Shown here: one piece after another, positions 1-6,109 of the stretch
Layout of the letters: each line of letters starts with the position of its first letter
Position numbering within the stretch: the stretch's first letter is position 1
Made by a program: the position numbers and the translations under genes
DNA from: an uncultured beta proteobacterium
GTDB lineage: Bacteria > Pseudomonadota > Gammaproteobacteria > Burkholderiales > Burkholderiaceae_C
Length of the DNA stretch: 12,167 bases
Direction of reading: 5' to 3'
Assembly (NCBI GenBank): GCA_903944555.1
Contig: CAJASG010000164.1
Span: 1 to 12,167, forward strand
Notes under the pieces: model-generated
What the model was told of the DNA's origin: nothing
What the model saw: the letters and a program-made list of their open reading frames with translations, nothing else
Database searches by the model: none

Positions 1-66
1 GTTACTTGAAGCTTGAACAGCAAACCACTGGGTTCAATTCTTTGAAAGCCGCCCAAGAGCCGACAA

Positions 67-1380
67 CTACCTCGGAGGTCTCCCGTTGACCATTGATATC
101 GGCGACCGTCCTTTCGCAGGCCCACTTGCAGCTGCCGGCTGATTCCCAGTTATGAGAATTTCGTAGCTCCGGTGCTTGCCGTGCGTGTATCCCCGCCAGT
201 AGTGGGACGGGCCCACCGACAGCGCGTACCAAAGTGCCCTGTCCGCTGCCGCTCCCGGCGCCATGCGGCGATGGTCCTCGCGAAACGCCATTTCACAGGC
301 GTAATCGTGCAGCTGCTTGGGCTCGATATTGCGGTAGACCCCGTACTCTGCGCGGTCCTGACGGGCGTTGAAGCTTTCTGCCTGGTTGGAATGCTCGCCG
401 TTGGGGCCCACCAAGGCTTCGCTGTGGTTCACCTGCAGGTGGACCTGGAACTGCTTGCCCAGCTTGCTAAACGCGCTGCCGGTGTCCGTGGCGAGAATGG
501 ACTCCGGAATGGCCACATACGCGTCAGCCAAGGCCTGGACGGCATCCGGGGTTTCCGCCAGCCCGATGGCCACGCGGGTGACCAAGGCGCCGCGACCGCG
601 CACACCTGAGCGGGTACGCGCGCTAAACAGCACGCGACGGTCTTTCGGGAACACATTGCCATGCTCGGGGTGCAAGATGCCTCCGGCGGCCAGGGCCGCG
701 GCCTTCTCGTCCCGGCGCTGCTTTTGGCGGGCACTGGTCGTGAGCAAGGCGTCCTTCTGGGCGGCGTCCTCCCCGGTGACTCGGAAGGTCAAGGGTTTGC
801 CGCGCTTTAGGCTGGCGCGCCGACCGGAGGCGTGCGCCCCGTCCATCTCGACCACGCCGCTAATCAGGCCAACATTGCGCCCGCGCAGCATGGCCTCCCT
901 CAGCTTGCTGCACAGCGTAAATGCGGTGTTGTAGCTTCCCAAGTTGAGCATGCGCCGCAGCTCCAAGGCGGGCTGGCCAGCGGAGCCACACACCCACAGA
1001 TGCAACGCGGCCAGCAGCTGCTGCAGGGTAATGCGGTGCCCCGCAAAAACCGTCTTCGAGGTCACGCTGAATCGCTTGCCGCAGCCCTTGCACTTCCAGC
1101 GCAGTTCGATGGCCGACCAATAGTGCGCAGAACTGCTGTTGCAATGTGGGCACGTCACTTGGGTGAAGCTGCCCCAGCGGATGTTGGCCAGGTGCTTGAC
1201 GCACTGGAGGTCGGACAGCTTGAGGTAGTAGGCAACCGAGCGGTCCACTGCCTTGGTCGACATGTGAAACCGAGACGCATCCGAGCTGGGCCGGCGCACG
1301 ACCGTACGCAGTGGGCGCGGACTGGACTTGGACGCGGCAGTGGCGCCGCCGGTAGAGGTCGGAACGGAGGCAGTCGTCAT
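67..1380 (-). CDS. IS1595/ISXO2-like DDE transposase
   Basis: The 437-aa product is a transposase expected to cut and paste (or copy) its own element. An N-terminal tail of about 40 residues rich in S, T, P and R precedes a zinc ribbon with C77/C80 and C97/C100. Next comes the motif FSVTSKTVFAGH, typical of the IS1595 family. The catalytic domain shows D180 in VVEMDGAH, D299 in ATDTG, and H330, N332 and E335 in EHSNQAESF, giving the DDE/DDN triad. About 120 residues lie between the two aspartates, including a K/R/Q/E-rich stretch near 205-230. I chose the ATG at 1380 because it overlaps the upstream stop as ATGA; the frame stays open to 1434, and M40 (MSTKAVD) is another possible start. No frameshift or internal stop is present, so the enzyme may be active. 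The family assignment is strong; the subgroup is not determined. Confidence 0.9.
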   Translation of the reverse strand: MTTASVPTSTGGATAASKSSPRPLRTVVRRPSSDASRFHMSTKAVDRSVAYYLKLSDLQCVKHLANIRWGSFTQVTCPHCNSSSAHYWSAIELRWKCKGCGKRFSVTSKTVFAGHRITLQQLLAALHLWVCGSAGQPALELRRMLNLGSYNTAFTLCSKLREAMLRGRNVGLISGVVEMDGAHASGRRASLKRGKPLTFRVTGEDAAQKDALLTTSARQKQRRDEKAAALAAGGILHPEHGNVFPKDRRVLFSARTRSGVRGRGALVTRVAIGLAETPDAVQALADAYVAIPESILATDTGSAFSKLGKQFQVHLQVNHSEALVGPNGEHSNQAESFNARQDRAEYGVYRNIEPKQLHDYACEMAFREDHRRMAPGAAADRALWYALSVGPSHYWRGYTHGKHRSYEILITGNQPAAASGPAKGRSPISMVNGRPPR

Positions 1381-2105
1381 ATCGCCTTGCGTAGGAACTC
1401 CACGAACTGGGGTTCGGTGACACACGGACCGCACACCAGGTCGAGCGCCGTGGGGCTCATGGCGCGCTTGTGCAGCCAGCGCAGGATGCCGGTACGGGCC
1501 GGTTCGCGCACCGTTTCCAGGGCGACATAGGACTGCTCCCCTCGCTGCACTGGAATGGGTGTGTACAGCTCCGGGCGCGAGGGCAGCTCAAAGCGTTCGT
1601 GGACCGTCCAGGCGTACGCCCGGGCCAGCAAGTCCCAGGGCGAGAGCCCCAGCGGGGTATGGACAAAAACGGTGCTGTGCATCGGCGCATGCAAATCAGA
1701 CGTGAACGTAGCGGTGTAGTGGCCCTTACGTTTGCCACCGCGGACATGGGCCGTGGCGATAACAGCGCGCCGGGAATCGGACCCGTCGGGGCAGTGCTCA
1801 ATAACGGCCGTCATGTCGTCGATGAAGGCGCATTTGCGCACGTAGGGCAGGTCTGCAGGACCGAGGGCTTCGGTGTGGCTGAGCCCCAGGCATATCACGC
1901 GGGCCACCAGGTCCCAGATGCTGGCCGACCAGCGGGGATAGTTGTCCAATCGTATGGGCGCCAATTCGCCCACGCCGGTAATGAACATCAGCGCCTTGTA
2001 GTCGGCCCGGGCGTCCAGCTTGGCGTAGGCAATGTCCAGCCGGCCCAAGACGTTTCGGTCGTTAACGGTGTGGGGAGTAGCGTAGTGCAGGGAGATTTTG
2101 AGCAT
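1377..2105 (-). CDS. 242-aa protein of unknown function, coupled to the transposase
   Basis: I do not recognise this protein. It looks soluble, with no signal peptide and no clear membrane segment. It has a mixed composition with many H, R, W and Y residues, and a C-terminal part containing a C-G-P-C motif near residue 228. Its start overlaps the upstream stop as TGATG (1 bp), and a GAGGG Shine-Dalgarno-like sequence (2113-2117) lies 7 nt before the ATG. Its own stop overlaps the transposase start as ATGA. These overlaps strongly support a real gene made in fixed proportion to the transposase. It may help target choice, bind DNA or regulate transposition, or it may be an unrelated passenger; nothing in the sequence decides this. 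Confidence 0.75.
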   Translation of the reverse strand: MLKISLHYATPHTVNDRNVLGRLDIAYAKLDARADYKALMFITGVGELAPIRLDNYPRWSASIWDLVARVICLGLSHTEALGPADLPYVRKCAFIDDMTAVIEHCPDGSDSRRAVIATAHVRGGKRKGHYTATFTSDLHAPMHSTVFVHTPLGLSPWDLLARAYAWTVHERFELPSRPELYTPIPVQRGEQSYVALETVREPARTGILRWLHKRAMSPTALDLVCGPCVTEPQFVEFLRKAI

Positions 2106-2404
2106 CAGTCGACCCTCACGTCCCAGGTTTGGCCGTACTGAATGCCACCAACGAACTCGGTGCCCCGAACGCGCATCCGCCCTTTGGCCAAAAAGAGCAC
2201 GCCCGCCTCGAACAAGGTCGGCACCAGCGCGGTCTCGTCCCCGTCGGTGCCCGAGCGCAGCTCGGCCGTAACCACGATGCGTCCGAGCTCGTGGCAGCGG
2301 GCCTCTTGTATCTGCAGCACTCCACGGTATGCCTGCATGCTGGCGCGCTCCTTCGTAGGGACGCCGCGCCCCTTCTCGTTGACCAGTTGAACTTCGACTT
2401 TCAT
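2105..2404 (-). CDS. 99-aa protein of unknown function, first gene of the transposase operon
   Basis: This small protein is unrecognised. Alternating hydrophobic and polar residues (for example RIVVTAEL, VLFLAKGRMRVRG and QTWDVRV) suggest a single compact, mostly beta-strand domain, possibly a nucleic-acid-binding barrel, but that is a guess from the pattern. The ATG at 2404 is preceded by AAAGGG 5 nt upstream (complement of 2410-2415), which supports the start. The stop overlaps the next gene's start by one base (TGATG). It leads the three-gene operon and faces the divergent DUF6471-like gene across a 135-bp gap containing a dyad. There are no cysteines of a metal site and no membrane segment. 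Confidence 0.72.
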   Translation of the reverse strand: MKVEVQLVNEKGRGVPTKERASMQAYRGVLQIQEARCHELGRIVVTAELRSGTDGDETALVPTLFEAGVLFLAKGRMRVRGTEFVGGIQYGQTWDVRVD

Positions 2405-2455
2405 GGGTGCCCTTTAAAGCGGTTGACCTGCAGGGTGTAACTGACGGTTTTATGT

Positions 2456-2524
2456 ATAAATCGAAAACGATTTATTTGGGTTAAATGAAGGCGTCTTGGC
2501 ATACGATGTAGATAAATCGAAAAC
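2456..2524. promoter_or_regulatory. candidate divergent operator: perfect dyad plus half-site repeat
   Basis: Positions 2456-2475 read ATAAATCG-AAAA-CGATTTAT, an exact 8-bp inverted repeat around four A residues. The first 13 bases (ATAAATCGAAAAC) occur again exactly at 2512-2524, 56 bp downstream and just before the small plus-strand gene. The dyad lies about 50-70 bp upstream of the minus-strand operon start. This is the layout expected for a regulator controlling both divergent promoters; the DUF6471-like product of the adjacent gene is the obvious candidate ligand. I could not place convincing -35/-10 pairs. The binding role is inference; the repeats are seen directly. Confidence 0.55.
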
Positions 2525-2539
2525 CATGTACGCCTGCCC

Positions 2540-2788
2540 ATGACGCGCCGGTTCTTTGAGGCGCGCGCCAAATCCATCGTCAAAGACCTTCGCGAGAGCA
2601 AGCAGCTCTCCTACAAGGAACTCGCTCAGCGCCTTGAGGCACAGGGCGCGCCGATTGACGTCCAGGTGCTTATCAACCGGGTCAACCATGGCCGGTACAG
2701 CTTTGCCTTCGCCTTGCAGCTGCTGGCCGCCATGGGCGCCGAGGTCGTGGCAGTGCCAAAGCTTGAAAAAGCCAAAGGCGAACAGTAG
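2540..2788 (+). CDS. DUF6471-like small protein, possible regulator
   Basis: The 82-aa product matches what I remember of the DUF6471 family: a short helical domain with the pattern SYKELAQRLEAQG, then INRVNHGRYSFAFALQLLAA and an MGAE ending. The helix-turn-helix-like spacing (a Y-x-E-L-A-x-R-L helix followed by an N-R-V-N-x-G-R helix) resembles lambda-repressor-type DNA-binding domains, so a role in controlling the divergent transposase operon is plausible but unproven. The ATG at 2540 has no clear Shine-Dalgarno sequence, and half an operator ends only 15 bp before it, so the mRNA leader may be very short. The C-terminal end is lysine-rich. Family call moderate; function inferred. Confidence 0.7.
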   Translation: MTRRFFEARAKSIVKDLRESKQLSYKELAQRLEAQGAPIDVQVLINRVNHGRYSFAFALQLLAAMGAEVVAVPKLEKAKGEQ

Positions 2789-2987
2789 AAATGAAAACGA
2801 TGTGTGCACGGCAACTCCCCTGAATGAAGTAAATCTCGGCACACAGGAAGTGCGCCGGTTTTTGACACCGACCTGCCACAAGGGCTCCAGTGATGTCTTC
2901 AGGGGACAGCGTTTAAACCGTCAGGGTTGCGTTGTGGGACACCGGTAAGTGAATGGTGACCGCTAGGCCTTCATTATAAGCTTGGAG

Positions 2988-3048
2988 GGTTTTTTAGTCA
3001 ATCCAAAAACCGAAAAACTCCAATAGAATCAATAGCTTACGATACCCC
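2988..3048. repeat. possible right terminus of the mobile element
   Basis: Read on the minus strand from 3048, the sequence starts GGGGTATCGTAAGC and runs into ATTGATT- and GTTTTT-type A/T-rich motifs. One GTTTTT copy is in inverted orientation (GGTTTTT 2988-2994 against AAAAACC 3005-3011). A run of G at the tip and clustered subterminal repeats are common at transposon ends. No partner end is visible in the window, so this is a weak call. Confidence 0.25.
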
Positions 3049-3200
3049 TACAGCCAGAACCCGGGGGCTAGCTGGAAAAACGGCAGTTGTAACAAGGTGA
3101 AAACCTGTAGAACCACGGGTCTAACTCGGTCGCAGCCCGCGCCAGTATTGGGTCTCCCGAGTTTCTTGGGCCACCAGCGTAGTAAAACCCCCTGCCCATA

Positions 3201-3230
3201 AAAAAAGCCACCGAACTCGGTGGCTTTTTT
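3201..3230 (-). terminator. rho-independent terminator, symmetrical
   Basis: A GCCACCG/CGGTGGC stem (3207-3213 with 3218-3224) around an AACT loop is flanked by six A on the left and six T on the right. It can therefore work in both directions. It lies 25 bp downstream of the stop of the minus-strand membrane-protein gene, which is its likely user; it would also block read-through from the left-hand block. Confidence 0.92.
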
Positions 3231-3255
3231 GCGGGTGAAAACCTGCAGCTAAGGA

Positions 3256-3672
3256 TTAATCCTGGCTGCGTGCCGCAGCTTGTTGTATTTCCGCCATCAC
3301 GCGGTAGTCTTGGCTGGCGTACTCCCACATTTTTTCTTCGATACGGCGTTCTTTCGCTTCGTTCGACCAGCGCGTCACAGCACTCGCCAAGACGCTGGTA
3401 AGTTGGCGCAACGGAGGCGCGAGGAGCGCCAAGGCCGCGAAAGTGACGGTCCACAGCGCCACCCAGCCCAACAGCAAGTGACCATCCGCCCACATTTCAA
3501 TCAATTGATCGGCTACAACCAACAGGGCAGCCAGAGCAGCTGCAAGCAACATGCCCGCCAGGGTCTTGGATTCATCCGCATTACGGACTGCCCCTGCTTT
3601 GGCGATCACGCCAGCCGCGCGGTGCGTGCCCGCAGAAAATTGCACGAAATGTGGCAGGGCAATACGAAACAT
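3256..3672 (-). CDS. two-helix membrane protein of unknown function
   Basis: The 138-aa protein has two predicted transmembrane helices, at about residues 37-54 (rich in A and L) and 66-85 (LLLGWVALWTVTFAALALLA). They are separated by a short loop with D, E and W residues. The C-terminal half (about 95-138) is charged and helical, with many E, K, R, Q and W residues, probably cytoplasmic. The start at 3672 is favoured because AAGGAG (complement of 3679-3684) lies 6 nt upstream; the frame stays open to 3720. I do not recognise a family. The gene stands alone, divergent from a LysR regulator, and ends at a strong terminator. Confidence 0.78.
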   Translation of the reverse strand: MFRIALPHFVQFSAGTHRAAGVIAKAGAVRNADESKTLAGMLLAAALAALLVVADQLIEMWADGHLLLGWVALWTVTFAALALLAPPLRQLTSVLASAVTRWSNEAKERRIEEKMWEYASQDYRVMAEIQQAAARSQD

Positions 3673-3737
3673 GGGGAACTCCTTGGGAAAAATCACACTC
3701 AACCAATAACGGCTCAGCACGGGTTGATATTAGGGTT

Positions 3738-3764
3738 TTTACCAGTGCTGCTCCACTTTATATT
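3738..3764 (+). promoter_or_regulatory. weak candidate promoter for the LysR gene
   Basis: TTTACC (3738-3743) and TATATT (3759-3764) could be -35 and -10 boxes, with a short 15-bp spacer. The 129-bp divergent region also carries TTATGAT twice (3764-3770 and 3789-3795). The A/T-rich stretch fits a promoter, but the box assignment is uncertain. Confidence 0.25.
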
Positions 3765-3801
3765 TATGATGCATGGTATTCACGATGGTTATGATTAAGA
3801 C

Positions 3802-4758
3802 ATGTCCCCTGTCAGCCTGCGCCACTTTGATCTCAACCTGCTGAAGGTCTTTGATGCCGTCATGGCAGAGCGCAGCCTCACCCATGCCGCCCGGCAGCTA
3901 TCGCTGACGCAGCCGGCCGTCAGCAATGCCTTGCGGCGATTGCGAGACGCGCTGGACGACGAGCTGTTGGTGCGCAAGGGCCGCGGTCTGGAGCCCACCC
4001 CCAGGGCGCTGGAACTCTGGCCCGCCGTGCGCGATGCGCTGCAGCGCTTGGAAACATCGCTGGCGCCCAGCATTTTTGTCCCCGCGAGTGCGACCACCTC
4101 TTTTGTTTTGACACTGGCCGACGCAACGGCGGCGGAGTTGCTGCCAGGCTTGGTGAAGATCATCACCGCGCAGGCGCCCGACGTCTCCCTGCGCATTGTG
4201 CCGCTCACGACACGCGACCCCCGGCGAGTGCTGGACGAAGGCCACGCCGACCTGGCCGTAGGACATTTCCCAGCCGTGCTGGCGGATTTGACTGCCCGCG
4301 CCCAAGTTGGAGAAGCAGTCTCTTTTCTGCATCACCGCCTCTTTGTGGGGGATTATGTGTGCGTCATGCGCAAAGGTCACCCCTTGTCCCAGGCGGCGCT
4401 GACCCTGGACCAGTTTTGTGGCGCCCGCCACATGCTGGTCAGTTTTTCAGGCCGGGCGTTTGGCTTCATCGACGAGGCACTGGCCTCACTGGGGCGCACC
4501 CGACGCGTCGTGCTGACGGTGAACCAGTTTTTCACCGCAGGCAAAGTGGTGGCCCATTCCGACCTTTTGACGGTGCTGCCACGGCATTTTGTGAACGTCA
4601 CCGGCTTTGCCGACCAACTGGTGTTGCGTGAATTGCCATTTGACTCGCCCCCCATTCAAGTGGACGCGCTGTGGCACCAGCGCCAAAACAACTCCAGTGC
4701 CCACGCGTGGCTGCGCGCGCAGGTCGCGGATCTGGCGGCACAGGCTTTTTCGGCATGA
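3802..4758 (+). CDS. LysR-type transcriptional regulator (NodD/NahR/DntR-like)
   Basis: The 318-aa protein is a full-length LysR regulator. An N-terminal winged helix-turn-helix at residues 8-66 contains LTHAARQLSLTQPAVSNALR, and HFDLNLLKVFDAV opens the domain in the NodD/NahR/DntR style. The rest is a periplasmic-binding-protein-like effector domain, with VGDYVCVMRKGHPL typical of this subgroup, whose members usually sense small aromatic or related acids. The effector here is unknown. Its stop TGA overlaps the ATG of the phosphoesterase gene as ATGA, so the two are probably translated together. It is divergent from the membrane-protein gene, which could be a target. Family certain; ligand and regulon inferred. 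Confidence 0.93.
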   Translation: MSPVSLRHFDLNLLKVFDAVMAERSLTHAARQLSLTQPAVSNALRRLRDALDDELLVRKGRGLEPTPRALELWPAVRDALQRLETSLAPSIFVPASATTSFVLTLADATAAELLPGLVKIITAQAPDVSLRIVPLTTRDPRRVLDEGHADLAVGHFPAVLADLTARAQVGEAVSFLHHRLFVGDYVCVMRKGHPLSQAALTLDQFCGARHMLVSFSGRAFGFIDEALASLGRTRRVVLTVNQFFTAGKVVAHSDLLTVLPRHFVNVTGFADQLVLRELPFDSPPIQVDALWHQRQNNSSAHAWLRAQVADLAAQAFSA

Positions 4759-5615
4759 AGATTCAACTGATGTCCGACCTGCACCTTGAGGCCCACCCGC
4801 ACTGGACGGCACAACCGGCGCCCGATGCGGACCTGCTGGTGCTGGCAGGTGATGTCGGCTCTTACCAGCCGGGCTCGCAACTGCTGGATACCGACTTCGG
4901 ATTGGGTCGATTTTCCCCCTTGAATGGTTGGCCCACGCCCGTCCTCTTTGTGCCGGGCAACCATGAATACGACGGCATGGACTTTGACCTGGCGCACGCA
5001 CGCCTGAAGGAAACCTGTGACCGGCTGGGAATACGGTGGCTGGAACGCGAGGTTCTGAGTGGCCCATGGACCGACCGTGCCGGGCGTCCGGTGCGGCTGG
5101 TGGGCACCACCTTGTGGACCGACTTCGACGCCCTGGGCCCACAGGGCGAGGGGGCGGGCAACGCGCAGGCGCCTTACGCGGCGAATCTGTTGGCGCAGCA
5201 GCTCAAAAGCCGGGACAAAGCGTTTCGGGCGGCCAACTACTACCTGCGCAAAACCGGAACGACGCGCCATGGAGATCCGTTTCTAGCGGCACAGATACGC
5301 CAACAGGCCTTGGAGTGCCAAGCCTGGCTACGCCAGGCACTGGGCACACCATTTGACGGCACCACCGTGGCCATCACCCATTTTTCGCCAAGCCTGCGCA
5401 GTGCCGACCCGCGCTACGGGCTGGTCCCCGGCACCGCCGGGTTCTGCAGCCAACTGGACGAACTTTTGCCCCACGCCCAACTGTGGCTGCATGGGCATTT
5501 GCATGCGCCCAGCGACTATGTGCATCGGGGCTGCCGGGTCGTGGCCAACCCCTTGGGCTATGCGCGCAAAAACGAACAAGCCCTTTTCCGAGCCAGCGAC
5601 ACCCTGGAAATTTGA
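4755..5615 (+). CDS. calcineurin-like metallophosphoesterase
   Basis: The 286-aa cytoplasmic enzyme should hydrolyse a phosphoester using a two-metal centre. All hallmark motifs are present in order: D8-x-H10 (SDLHLE), G32-D33, G68-N69-H70-E71, H209 (THFSP), and H248-x-H250 (HGHLHAP). The start at 4755 overlaps the regulator stop by 4 bp and places the first motif right at the N-terminus, as usual in this family; the frame is open further upstream, but inside the regulator gene. There is no signal peptide. The substrate cannot be read from the sequence; relatives act on nucleotides, nucleic acids or phospholipids. Position right behind a LysR gene suggests regulated expression. Confidence 0.92.
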   Translation: MKIQLMSDLHLEAHPHWTAQPAPDADLLVLAGDVGSYQPGSQLLDTDFGLGRFSPLNGWPTPVLFVPGNHEYDGMDFDLAHARLKETCDRLGIRWLEREVLSGPWTDRAGRPVRLVGTTLWTDFDALGPQGEGAGNAQAPYAANLLAQQLKSRDKAFRAANYYLRKTGTTRHGDPFLAAQIRQQALECQAWLRQALGTPFDGTTVAITHFSPSLRSADPRYGLVPGTAGFCSQLDELLPHAQLWLHGHLHAPSDYVHRGCRVVANPLGYARKNEQALFRASDTLEI

Positions 5616-5676
5616 CGGCCATCAATATGACGCTGACTGGCGCGGATAGACTTCCCACTTCAACAGAGGATGCCCC

Positions 5677-6099
5677 ATGAAAATTCTTCTCGCCGTTGAT
5701 GGCAGCGCCTTCAGCAAGAAAATGCTGGCCTACCTCAGCACGCATGAGAGCCTGCTCAGCAAGGACAACGATTACACCGTGTTCACCGCGCAAGCGGCAC
5801 TCCCCCCCCGGGCCAAGGCGGCGGTGGGCAAGGCAGTGGTCGACCAGTACTACGCCGAAGAATCCGAGAAGGTGTTGGCCCCGGTGACCAAATTTTTACT
5901 GCGGCATGGGATTGATGCCAAGAGCAGCTGGAAGGTCGGCCCCGCCGGGTTGACCATTTCCAAGCTTGCGGAGCAGGGCAAATTTGACCTTCTGGTCATG
6001 GGCTCCCACGGCCACGGCGCACTGTACAAACTGGTAATGGGCTCTGTCGTCACCGAAGTGCTTGCGCACTGCAAGGTGCCGGTTTTACTGGTGCGATAA
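5677..6099 (+). CDS. universal stress protein, UspA family, single domain
   Basis: The 140-aa protein is a typical one-domain Usp. The N-terminus MKILLAVDGS carries D8, and the nucleotide-binding motif G-x2-G-x9-G-S is complete (G109, G112, G122, S123) in GSHGHGALYKLVMGS, so it probably binds ATP. The C-terminal strand VPVLLVR completes the fold. AGAGGA lies a few bases before the ATG. It follows the phosphoesterase by 61 bp in the same direction and could be co-transcribed. Such proteins dimerise and promote survival under starvation or stress. It converges with the ArgP-like gene only 10 bp away, with no obvious terminator between them. Confidence 0.93.
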   Translation: MKILLAVDGSAFSKKMLAYLSTHESLLSKDNDYTVFTAQAALPPRAKAAVGKAVVDQYYAEESEKVLAPVTKFLLRHGIDAKSSWKVGPAGLTISKLAEQGKFDLLVMGSHGHGALYKLVMGSVVTEVLAHCKVPVLLVR

Positions 6100-6109
6100 C
6101 GACTGACAG

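Larger units (their letters stand above)
1..3048. mobile_element. putative IS1595-family element with accessory genes (left boundary not seen)
   Basis: The block holds an intact IS1595/ISXO2-type transposase, two coupled accessory genes and a divergent small regulator-like gene. The right boundary at 3048 is a guess: read on the minus strand, a run beginning GGGGTATCGTAAGC starts there and is followed inward by A/T-rich repeated motifs, as in many insertion-sequence ends. I found no inverted copy of it in the 66 bp beyond the transposase stop, so the left end is either outside the window or diverged. No flanking target duplication can be tested. The larger IS1595 subgroups are known to carry passenger genes, which fits. 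Membership of the two accessory genes and the small gene in the element is inferred from coupling and a shared control region. Confidence 0.4.
2789..3255. other. gene-free stretch with scattered repeats
   Basis: No convincing gene is found over about 470 bp; the open frames lack good starts or family signs. Visible structure: CCCCTGAA at 2817-2824 facing TTCAGGGG at 2898-2905; GGTTTTT at 2988-2994 facing AAAAACC at 3005-3011; AACTCGG at 3123-3129 facing CCGAGTT at 3157-3163; a 12-bp direct repeat GGTGAAAACCTG at 3096-3107 and 3234-3245; and GAAAACGAT at 2793-2801, which echoes the operator dyad. The part from about 2975 to 3048 is A/T-rich. The terminator at 3201-3230 belongs to the following minus-strand gene. 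The rest may be mobile-element end and scar sequence. Confidence 0.5.

Noticed and set aside
2..232. Minus-strand 76-aa frame at the left edge
   Set aside because: It overlaps the 3' end of the transposase in another frame and shows no family features; positions 1-66 hold nothing else I can name.
172..1530. Long plus-strand open frames over the transposase and the 242-aa gene (for example 172-609, 368-934 and 832-1530)
   Set aside because: They are antisense to intact, motif-bearing or coupled genes, have no ribosome sites or family signs, and arise from high G/C content.
3033..3075. A third, degenerate copy of the dispersed intergenic repeat
   Set aside because: Only AATAGCT and GGGGGCTAG match, with different spacing and no core; it is kept only as a remark under the element end.
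3110..3180. tRNA-like end (GGGCCACCAGCG near 3168)
   Set aside because: There is no T-loop consensus and no cloverleaf can be drawn upstream, so the CCACCA is likely chance.
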